From Telopea speciosissima (Eukaryota; Streptophyta; Magnoliopsida; Proteales; Proteaceae), in assembly GCF_018873765.1 (NCBI RefSeq), contig NC_057916.1, positions 10,124,001-10,188,000 on the forward strand: a stretch of DNA of 64,000 bases, given 5' to 3'. Position 1 is the stretch's first letter. Each line of letters begins with the position of its first letter. The position numbers were made by a program, and so were the translations under genes. This document shows positions 35,701 to 47,700 of the stretch, piece by piece. The notes under the pieces were generated by a model. That model was not told the origin of the DNA. It ran no database searches and saw only the letters and a list, made by a program, of their open reading frames with translations.

Positions 35701-38700
35701 ATAATATGTTCCCAAGGAATAAATCTCATTAAGAATATGATTATTTAGTGGAATTTAAAGTTAAGTTTTATTTTATCTCCCCTCTTGGTGCTAGAATATG
35801 AGATTTTTGTTATACCTTACCGTTTGGTTTGTGTCTCCTCTCTTTTATTATGGTAATCATTTTGACCTAATATTGTTGTGCATGTTTTCTCAGCCATCAT
35901 AGTAATATAATCTTCAGTTTGATGCTGATAAAAAAATGTTTCTATAATCTCTATCGTTCTTCCACGTTTGTTGGACCAGGGAGGTGACAATCCACTTGGT
36001 TGGTGCTGCTGCTTTTTCTCTTCCAAGTATATCTTTTTGTTACGTGTTGTTGTATTTTGCGAAGATTTTGTTTTCTGTTTGACAACATATGCTTTTAGCT
36101 TGCGGTGTGCATTTTCTCTATATTGTGGTTATTTTGGTTTTTCTCTTTTCTTCTTATGCTCACCTAAGTGATATAATATTACTGAATAACTTAGAGACTG
36201 TTTCTTATTACAGTGGGCCTCAAATGTTCTTAAGAAACCAATTGTCACCATTAGCTGGTTGAATCAGTGCTGGAATGAACACAGAGTTGTGCCTCAAGAG
36301 CCATACAAAGTTCCTCCTTTTTCTGGGTTGACCATTTGTACAACAAGAATTCCAGCAGGTGACACTTTGTACAGTCTTTAACAAATTGAGTAAATTAGCT
36401 ACTTGGTGTTGCTTTAAATGTAACCTCCTATATATGGTTCTAAAGTTCTTATTCCAATCAGATGAGCGAAAGGAGCTTGAAAAGCTTGTCATACAGAATG
36501 GTGGGAAATACTCTGCTGACCTAACCAAGAATTGCACACATTTGGTTTCTGATATATCCTTTTAAATTTTTTTCCTATTTCTTATTTGCTAGGTGCGAAA
36601 AGGAAAAGATGTTTCAGTTTCGTCCATTTGTTTATGTTATCTAGTCATTTAACATTGTGCTTGTGCATATCTAGAAGTTTCATCTAGACAGAACTGTAAG
36701 TGTACTATTAAATGGTTTTTCTTCAATCCTAATGCATATTTTAGTTGTTTTAACTCTTGTTTGTTCTAATACTAAATTATGTGTAGAATAGGGCAATAAG
36801 ATGTATTAGAGAAAGTATACAACAAGGTATGGCGTACACTAGCAACTTAGTATCCAAAACCAAACTACCATTTTGGGTGTGTTTTTTTGCAATCTAATGT
36901 ATAGTTGTCAAGGCGTTGTCTAGGCCTCCCAGGCGCCTTAGATGCCTTAGTCTCCTAGGCAGACGCCTTGGTCACCTTGTTGGTGTTACCTTGCGTCTAT
37001 GCCCCCTCCAACGCCTTGGGTTGCCTAGACGCTGTGACAACTGATGATCGAAAGATTCCAATATGTTTAGAGATGCTTAATTAGGGTTTCCCTGAAGTTT
37101 CGGGTCAAAATATTGTCATTTGATCACCGAAATGGTCAAACGAAACATGCAGCCTAAATTTACCAGATTTCAACCGAAACATAGCTGAAATCTGAAATAT
37201 TTTGGTTTCGACCCTGGTTGAAAACGAAATCTAGAATTATGGTTCTACTTCATTTTTACTTTCATTATCTCCCACATTGGTAATGGCATTGTTACCTTGT
37301 CACAACTCCATTTTGATATATATTCTTTATTGTATGGTAGTTCATTTACAAAATTGATCTAGTCTCCTGACACACCTTGAACTTTGAAATTGTCAGTGTT
37401 TATTTAATATTTTAATATAAGAAATATTTGTCCTTAACATACTTACGTTCCCGAAGGTGACAAATACAAGGTTGCCAGAAAATGGGGTCACATTCATATT
37501 GTGACTCGGAAATGGGTTGATCAGTCTATTGCTAGAAGAGGTAATACTTGTTTATGGCTTCACAAGCCTCGTACCCCTGCCCCCCCTCCCCCCCCCCCCT
37601 CCCCCCTCTTTTTTATGAGGAAGTATTGTGGTACTTGACACATGAACTGACTGCTTTTGATGAATAGGATGCCTTGGCGAGGAGTCTTACCCTATTCAGG
37701 GAGTTTCTAATTCTTCAAGTCATGCCATGAAGAGTGGTCTAAAGCGACAGCATGACCAAGAGAATTGCAATGGAAATTCTCAAACTGTGCCATCATCTGG
37801 GATTGGAAATTCAAATTTGCTTCCATCTTCCATGATTGCTGATCCTGATCTGGAAACAAGTCTTTCTCAGAATATGTCTTCTACATTTTCTGATGCCACT
37901 ATCTTTACAAAAGAGGAGGGGAATGAAGAACCTAGATTGCAGCCTGAACATGGAACAAAGTTTGATGTCTGCGTTGCTGATGATTCACAAGCAGAAGATA
38001 GTGATTTGTATTTGTCAGAATGCAAGATTTCACTTGTTGGTTTCCAGGCTTCTGAAATGCGCAAACTAGTCCATATGGTGCGTAAAGGTGGGGGCTCCCG
38101 GTATATGTCGTTGAATGACAAGTTGACACACATAGTTGTGGGAACACCTTCAGAGAGGTAAATACTTAAGAGCTAATGAAAGTCATAAACATTGCAATCA
38201 CTTTCTGAAAGGATTTATTGTTCTTCTATTTCTATGCATCTTTTGTGAAGGGGTGGAAAAAAGGAAAAGAAAACAAAAGCCTGTGATCTTTTTCTTTTCT
38301 TCATATGTGTTAAAAGGCATGGTAACATGCTTAAAATTTAAGGACAAAGCTGAAACAGATAGAAGACAGAACTGATCTCTCAGTCTGTGTGTGAGACTAG
38401 TCATTTTATTTTTCTAAAACCTTACAAAGATATACAACTAGCTTCCTTGTACAGTAGCAAGGATCTAAATCTCGGTTTCGAGGCTGGTTTCAACCATCCA
38501 GGAAACCAAGATTTCCCAGGTTTCGGTCAGAAGCTGATATTTTTGGGCAAAGCTCGACATGTCATAGGCTGGTCAAAACTGGTCGAAACTACCGAAACTG
38601 GACTGGTTGAAATTGGTTGAAACTTGGTATTTTTTTTTAAAATCGAAACTGGTCGAAATTATCAAAATTTCAGAAATATTGTCGAAATATGTTGAAACCT

Positions 38701-41700
38701 GGTCAATACAGTATTACATATGGGTTTCGTCTCGGAAACTTGGAAAATCGAGATATCTCGGTTGAAACTTCAAGATCTTGAACCAATAAAAGAAATCTAC
38801 CAAATACAGGGAAAATACACTTTATACATGGAAGGAGAGATTGTTGTGATCTTATACAGGAATAGAAGTTGTGTTGGCTGTGATCTCTTCTTGTGAGTTG
38901 GTATTGATGCTATCAATAAGATGTGTGGTATATCTATTAGCTTATAGCTCCATCATCTTATTATTTGAGGATGCTTCTTCCCTCATTAAATTGGCCATCT
39001 TCCCCACTGCTTTTGCTTTCTGTTTTATTTATAATTAAATTTTATAAATTGCCTGAATCTGTGTGTATACTGTCATTTGTGTGCATCTGTACAACCATGC
39101 AATTTTTTGATAGATATGTATTAATGTCTATTTGGTTCTGCTGGAAAATTACGATCAAATTCATCTGTGACTTTCAATGTGATCAACTGTATCGATGAAA
39201 TTAGATAAATCCTAAATTAGTAGTGAACACTTTTCCAAGCTATCTTGAAGGGTATAAAAGTTTCTTATAAATAAACTAAATAGATGAAAATTATGTGCAA
39301 GAATAAAGTGGGTCTTGTAGCAATAATAAGTGATGGTATTCTGCGCAAATATGAGGTAAAAGAAAGCTGGACATGACCTTAAGTGTTTGTGTTGAATCGC
39401 GAATGCAGTTTGTGACTTTGTGTCAACACCTGGGCCACATACGACTTTACTTTTATAAATGAAAGCTCCCAGTAGTCCCATAGATATCTAATAACTCATG
39501 CCTCAAGTAATTTCCAGATTTCGTTCTACTTATAATTTGGGTGATGGTTGGAAGGATGGGCAACTTTACTTGCCATGCGTGATCTTACCTAGCACTCAAA
39601 TTTAGTGCACTGATAGGCCCACTGTCTGCTGTTGATGTGTTAGGTTTCATTGATTCATTCTAAATAGATTCTGAGACATGGTGATGCAGATTTCCAGCAG
39701 AGGAAAGAAAAGGAGAAGACTCTGCGGTTCAACATGGTTCAGTTTGGGTCTGTTTTCTGAACCAAACCAAGCTTGCAGTTCTTGAGTGAACCATTCCCTG
39801 GGTTCAGATCTGGTTCAGTGAACCAGCTAAGGTTCAGTCCAATCGTGGGGTTGGTATTATCTTTTATTGTTTTATTTTATTTGATAGAAAGGGGAGACAG
39901 GGATATTGCAGTGGAGCAGGAAGGCTTGGGTGGGGAGGCAAGTCTAAGGGTTCTCCAGGCTGTGATGCTGTGGCGAGGGATATGACCTTTGAACCAAACT
40001 AATTTGTGCCAGGGGACATTGGGACTAGGGTCTTGAACAAAATTTCAGGCTGAGCTGGAGCTAAATTGGCCGTTGGGGGAAGGGAGCCAAAGAACCTTAT
40101 CCTCATGAGGAAACAAACTTGACTATAGGATTTGTACAAGACCTTTCCCTTTCCTAACAATAATAAGAAGATCCTCTGAAGAATAAGATGGGGTATTACC
40201 CGAGTCAGGGGGATGAGATTCAGGATGAGGATCCGAGGAGGGTTGTTGGCAGGTCTTCTTCTCCTCTCTTTTTTTTGTACACAATCAACTCATTTTCACC
40301 TTCCCGAATTTTCCCAGGTTTTCCTTCTGCTGTACTGCACCCTATATCGGATTCGTGCACGTCTCCCATTAGATCCATAGTCTTCTCCACATCAAAGATA
40401 AAAAGTGAAACAGGTAAAGGTTGGATATCAACCACGTCTTTACTCTTGACACTCCCCTTGAAGAGGTTGAACCGGCGAGGAAAAGGAGGAGATTGACTCA
40501 GAAAAGGAAACATCCATGGATACAAGGTGTTTTCAATATGGAAGATGGTAGAATTTGCAACCTTCTTCAGTAACCGAGTATCCTAGAAAGACACATTTAA
40601 GAGCTTGAGGATCCAGTTTGGTACGGTTAGATTTACGGATATGAACATAGCCATAGTTGTCAAGGCACTACCTAGGAGTCATATAGGCGTTCAAGCTCTT
40701 TCTTGGGTCCAAGGTGACAGCATGCTTTGTTGACGCTTCACGAGTTTACGTTGATTTATGCTTGTTACTTTTTTTATTTTTATTTTTTATGAATATACTT
40801 ATATTATATCCTAAGCTTTGTTTATTATATCTTGGTTTTCTCATATTAGGCCCTTACTAGCATAATTATTTCATATTGCATTGATATGACTCCTATGTTG
40901 TATATAAACATAATTATATAAAATTATCATTCCAATATTACATATAGTGATTAATGCATGCCTAGGTAGCTACCTTGTTGCTTAAGCGCTCCTCCAACAC
41001 CTTAGGTTGCCTTCTTCGCTTTGACAACTATGAACATAGCACACACAACCAAATACCTTTGAAGGAATATGAAAAACATGGATGTTGGGGGAAGATTTCC
41101 AATGGATATTTGGAGACAAGAACACTCAAGGGCATACGATTCATGTGGTATGTGACTGCAAGGAGGGCTTCTAACAAAAAAGATTGGGAACATGCATGGC
41201 AAACAACAGACTCTGGGTGATTTCTAACAGATATGTTTCTTCCATTCAGCTACCCATTTTGTTAGGGTGTATTCACACAGAAATACTGATGAAGAATACC
41301 ATTGCCTCTAAAATATTTTTGGAGCCCCCATACATGTATTCTCCCCCTCTATTAGACCTATAATTTTTGAGTTTAGTATCAAACTAAGTACAGACCATCT
41401 AATAAAAATTTTGGAAGGCATCAAACACTTCATTCTTATGTTTCAACATGTAAACCTAAGTAGTGTGAGAACAGTTGTTGGCAAGAGGGTTTGGTACGTT
41501 GTTAACCTTGTACTTACCCGACTTAGGCTTTGGCTGAATTGTTTTGTCATTGATGAAGACCAGCATCCGCCTTCTTGCTTGCTGCTGATCGTAGACCACC
41601 CTAAATTTGGATCAAACCTTGTGAAACTGAAGCAGCAGCCTTTGAGGCCTGTTTTGACAGCGTGATAGGGGAAAACCTATTGACAACTTAGTTGGGGCAT

Positions 41701-44700
41701 TCCGCCTACATCCACACAATTGATAAAATAACAATAACCAAATAGGGAAGTAGTACTTATAAAAAAAAAAAAAAAAGGAAGTGGTGGGAGCTGGTCCCCA
41801 CACATTAAAATGGATAATATGAAAAGGAGCATTAGTTCTAGTACCACAATAAGAGTAATGAGATTGATAATGTTTCGCAAATTGGCAAGATTCATGTTGA
41901 AAAACATGGGAAGGAGATAGTAAAGAAAATAACTGAGGTAATTGTTTTTTCACAAAACAAAAAGAAGGATGTCCCAAGCGTTGATGCCAAAGCATCACCT
42001 TGTTCACAGAACTATTCTCACAAACATAAGATCGTGGTATTTCAAAAAGGATGGTTTAGGAGCAAGAAGATATAGTCATTGCTCCTCACATCCGTTGCCA
42101 ATAATCCTCCCTGTCACTAGATCATGAAACAAACAGTGAGAGGGAAAAAATGTGACACTTCAATTAAAGGATTTAGTGATATGACTAACAGAGATGAGGT
42201 TAGTGCCAAAATCGGGAACATGAAGAACAAATTCAAGGGGTATGGATGAGGTAACATGTATACTTCCATTCCAAGAAATAGATGATGAGTAGCCATCAAC
42301 AACCCTAACTTTATCCCTACTCAAACCAACAAAGTAAAAATCAAAGCAATGTAGCATACTGGTCATATGGTCTGTAGCACCTGAATCAATAATCCAAGAG
42401 GATGCAGCAGCTAAAGTAGATGCATGGAGGGAGGAGGCCGAGGTACCTGACTGAGTAAATGAAGAGGTAGAGGTAGAGGTAGAGCTGTCAAGCTGGGCCA
42501 TGACTCGACGGAATGCTGCAATACCTTCTTTGGTGAGGGAACATCCATCTATTTGTGTCCCCACTCCCCTCTGCTGTGTAAGCACTTCCTAGAGAGTCAA
42601 TGTTAGAGAGAATAATATTTGTTCATGCTTCCCTGTCCTGCCACCTCATGTACCACCAAAAGGAGCATATTTAGGTGGACGACTGTGAAGATCTCAACAT
42701 GTTTCCTTAGTATGCCTAAATTTGCCACAATGTTCACATTTAAGCTTATCTCTATCCTCTCCACGGTCCCCGGCTTGGCCTCTTCTTTCATCAGACCAAA
42801 CCTTCTGTGAAGTGGAGCTAAGAGCTGATTTCTCGAGGGTGGGGGTTGTTTCCATAGCTACCTATTAGTTTTCTTCACTTTGTAAATACCAACAAACTGA
42901 TCCAGAGATGAAAGGGAAACTTTACCCAAAATATGTACTCTGATTGGCTAATATTCAGGATTCAAACCTCCAAGAAGGATCAAGATTCGTTCCTTCTCAA
43001 AAGTTCTATAGACTTTAGGATTGGACAACTGGAGATTTCTCTAGTGGTCATACTCCTCCCAAAGACCAATCATTTTGTTATAATATTTTGAGAATGACAT
43101 GTTACCCTGCCTCATGGTGATGATTTTTTGAAAGAGGTGATAGACTTTGGCTGAGTCCCCTACTCAGTCAAATATGCTAGCAACACTAACCCAAATGTCT
43201 TTAGTTGTGTTTTTCCTCATAATCCATCTGCCTATTTTAGGTTTCATGGAGAAAATCAGCCATGTCATCATAGTGGAGTTCTCTGTCTCCTATTTTAGGT
43301 CTGTAGGATCACTAGGTCCTGGAGCCTTGACTTCTCTAGTTATGTATTTTAACTTTCCACTGCTTCTCTAGGATAATTTCACAAAATGAGCCCAATCTAG
43401 GTAGTTGGTATTTGTTAGAGTTTATGTGATAAGGGTACTTTGTTATTTATCTTGTATTATATTTTTTCCTTTTACCTCCCTAGACTACCTTATGTTAGCA
43501 TGGGGGGTATATATGTAATTTCTCATAATATAAGTAAGTGACAGTCAATATAGGGGGGAGATTCACCCAAAAAAAATATAGGGGGGAGATATCGATTCTC
43601 TCCCCAGGGCATTGTAAACATACTTCTTCTTCCTCTCATCCTCTCCTCTCGTCTTCTCTCACATTGATCTCTTCCATTCTTTTCAACTTGGTATTAGACC
43701 GCTGGTTTGAGAGTCGATTCTCTCCCCAGGGCATTGTAAACATACTTCTTCTTCCTCTCATCCTCTCCTCTCGTCTTCTCTCACATTGATCTCTTCCATT
43801 CTTTTCAACTTGGTATTAAACTGCTGGTTTGTGAGTCGACCACTAGCTCGTATCTTCATTGTGCCTCTTTTTTTTGGAATCCTAGAAGAGTAGATGGCTC
43901 TATGGATCCCCATCAGAAGTTTAGCGCTACTAGTGGAAAAGACTGAGATGATCCACAGCGATACCAAAGGTTGGTGGTTGATCTATTTGACTATTACTCG
44001 CCCTGACATATCCTTTACAGTTGGGATCATTAGTTAGTTTATGCAGTCACCCAAGACGATACATTGGGTGGCAACTTGTCGGATCTTGAAATATTTGGAG
44101 GGATCTCCAGGAAAGAGCCAATAGGAATAGGCCAATCTGTGTGCCTGCACTAACTGGGTCGGCTACACGGTTCCCTGCTGTTAGCTGAACAGAGAATGGG
44201 AGAATGGCTTGAGTGTTTTTCGTTCACTCACAGTCCTTTCATTTATATCTTTTACTAATGAGCAGAATTGCAATACTGCCCCTGTATAGCCAACATGCAT
44301 ATATCAGGGGAATAACAAAGAAAGAAAAAACACCCAAAATACCCTTATTGGGTTACATAACTCAACACTTGCCCTCCAATCAGCTCTATTCAATGTCATA
44401 CTACGAACAAGACCTAAACTATGCATGTCTTTTCCTCACCACTTCCTTTCATATCTTGGACTGTAGGCTGTAAATCTGAATAATATAAAATCAAGGGGTG
44501 AGTTATTACTCACCATCGACTCTGCCTATTTCTGCAGAGCTTCTTCTTCTTTTTCTTCTCTTCTCCCTCTCTCTGTGTGTTTGTGTGTGTGTGTGTTTGC
44601 TGGTTTGATAGTTTGTTGTGCCTAATACTGTCACAATACCCATCATCCTATATTTATATACACACCAATCTAATGATCTTTTGCCACAAATTTTCTCGTA

Positions 44701-47700
44701 TTATACCATTGTGCACGAAAATGACTGACATTTTTTTAACGTTTTGTTTCATTGGACCTCTTAACATAACCGTATCAGATACCTTTTGTGTGTGATGTTG
44801 ACAATTCCTGGTAGCATAAGAATTATATTATAGGAAGGCTAGAATTACTATGCTTGTTTCTTGCAGCTCTTAGTTAATCTGCTCTTTCCCCAGCGAAAAG
44901 AAGGAGGTAAGGGGCTATGCAGCTTTGGGTGTTATTTATATGGTTAGAGCCAGCTGGTTGGAAGATTGTGACCGAGAAAAAAAAGAAGTAACTGTGTCCC
45001 TGAAGCATGTTGCTTCTGATTTACTTTTACCAAGAGGTGCGTTGAGTGTTCCTGTAAATATCATCTTTGAGTCTTAGTCTGTAATTCTCATATGTTTATG
45101 CTAGAAATATATTTTTATGCAGTTTAAATTTATTTGGGTAGGTGTTTGGGATCAACATTTAATGTTTGACTTGGTTTGCTCACTGATATAATATCCTGAT
45201 GGGTGTATTCCCATGAAACAGCAGCAGTAGGCATTTCTGGTTTAAAGCAAGGGAAAAGCTCTGCTGCATCTTTCAGCATACCAGCTGTTAAGGTAGTGGG
45301 GAATATTAACTCCGAATCTGGTATCTCATTGGAGAATAACAGAGGACATAATCCAGAAACAAATACAAAGGGGTCCAATTATGTAGAATCAGCTACCGGA
45401 TCACTCCGGAAAAACATGTTTTTGGTTTTAAAGGATGACAGTAAGGCCGCACAGAAATTACGACAAGATTCTGATGCTGCAAATGTTCAAGATGGGAAAT
45501 CATCTAATGTTTTCAAAGGGAAAATATTTCGCTTTTCAAGTTCTTTTCCTCAAGATAGGGTGAGCTTCCACTTCCTCGTTTTTCATGTTGCTTGAATTAC
45601 TTTCAGATTAAGCCACTTTTGCACCGTGCCAACCATAAAAATGCATGTTAGCCTGGCTCTGTGGCAGTATTCATACATGCAGGCACACAATTGGCCTATT
45701 CCTATTGGACAAGATTGACCATAGAAGTGGCTTGAAGCCTGACATTGATTTGATCCATTCAAAAACTTGCATGTTAGCCTGGGCTCCGTGGCAGTACTCA
45801 TACATGCAGGAACACAGATTGGCCTATTCCTATTGGACAGGATTGACCATAGAAGTGGCTTGAAGCCTTACATTGATGTGATCCATTCAAAAACTGTCTC
45901 GGACTTGTCATTTCTCAGATCATTCTGAAACTGAAGCCTCCATTTAGTTGGATGTCTATCGATCATGATGTTGCCAGTTTCAATTGTTGACTAGACCATT
46001 GCTAGATCAAGGTCCAGACTTTCCTAGCGTTATTGTTCCATTCAGTTTCCTTTGTTGGTGTTTCTTGTTCTCATAACTATTTGACATTTGTTACTGCTTT
46101 TTCAGTGAGGCTAATGACCCCTTTTCTCAATATTTTCAATTTGATGCTTTTGTTATAACTATCATTTCTTTTGTCCGTTTATTTGAACCTGTTGGAGTGT
46201 TGGGTTTGCTTCCCCCCCCCCCCCCCCCCCAAAGCCATCTTTTCTTTATTGATTTGTTTATTGTTTTTGGGGACAGAGAGATGAAATCATTGAATGGGTT
46301 AAACAAGGAGGAGGAGCTTTGGTGGATGATCAGGTTAAGAATGTGCACTTCACCATTGAGTGTCATGGTCTGATTCAGAAGCCTGCTGATAATTCTCAAA
46401 CCATCATTGTTTCTAGTCACTGGATTAGATCCTGTTTGGAGGTAGACATTACTTGAAATATACAATTCTTTCTTTAGCTTCTTCTGTGGTTTCTGCTGAT
46501 AAAAAGAGGGTTTTGGGGGGGGTGGGTGGGAAGGACCTGTCTACTAGGGTCTCATTTTTTCTTTAGTGCTACTTGCATTTTTATCTCTGTACTCCACGAA
46601 ACTGCAGAACCTGGTGCCTGTATGGATATTAGGACTACATTAAGGTTAAGTACTGTTGTTGTCTTAGTGCTGGTTATTGTAAACTTATAGTGAAATCCAA
46701 GCAGAAACATGCATTTCTCTTTGCATAATATATCAGCATTATTGATTCGTCATCAGGATCCTCAAGAATCTGTTCAATCATTACTTTGTATTCCATGTCC
46801 TTAAAGCGCACTGTTCTGTGTTGCTTTAAATTTTGCCAGACCTTATTGTGAAGAATAAGAATAGGAGAGGGTGAGCATTGGAGATTTGAAGGTAGTAAGC
46901 TTTCTATCTTTTTTCTATTTTTGAATTCTACTACCGTTGCTTCAATAAAAATTTTGCTTCTTGAAAATTTTACTCACCTAGTTGTTTCACATTCTGTTGT
47001 TGGTCATTTGAGCTCATCAATTGTGCTCTCTACTTTTTTGGCCTGTGTTATTAGCGCTTGCTGCTAATACCGAGAATGGTTAGAGGGTAGTTTAGGGAGT
47101 TTTTATGTTAGATATGTTTTATGTTGTTTTATAGTTATGTCCTTAAGGGCTTATTTAATTAAGTTTTGTGGGAGGTCACACATAACGTGCGACTCCCAAG
47201 TTGCATTCATCTTCTCCTCTTCTTCTTCTTCCTTTTTCTCTTATTGTTGACATGGTATCAAAGGCTCAAAGCTTTAAGCACTGTTACAGCTCTCGGGGAA
47301 CTTCTCTATCTCTTTTCTACAACCTAAGATTGAAGATTGAAGTGATATTGAAGCTTGAAGACTTGCGGTTTCTCCCTCTCTCTGTTTGAAGGGGTGTAGC
47401 ACCCTATGCTGTATTTTGGAGGCTTTTAGAGACTAGTTCATGGTATAAATTAAGAACTAGGTCTCTTTTGTGTTTGTGGATTGCATTGGATGGAGTGAAG
47501 ATTAAATTGAAGGCTGCAGCGTAGGATCGACACCTTTTGTCAGGGTTTTGAGATCGATTTTTCAAGGGAGAAAAATCGATTTTTTCATCGAGGTTTGAGA
47601 TCGATTTTTGGGACTGTTTCTGGACTTGGCTGGATTTTTGGAGTGTGCTGCCCCTCTTTCGAAGGACATATATCAAAATTTCTTGGTGTTGATCATCTTC

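Noticed and set aside
36902..37046. Complete MITE with target duplication
   Set aside because: Inverted ends are imperfect and no matching flanks are found, so it is listed only as a repeat.
40188..40525. Short reading frames on both strands here as host genes
   Set aside because: The minus-strand frame is the copia integrase tail/RT spacer; the + strand one is its shadow.
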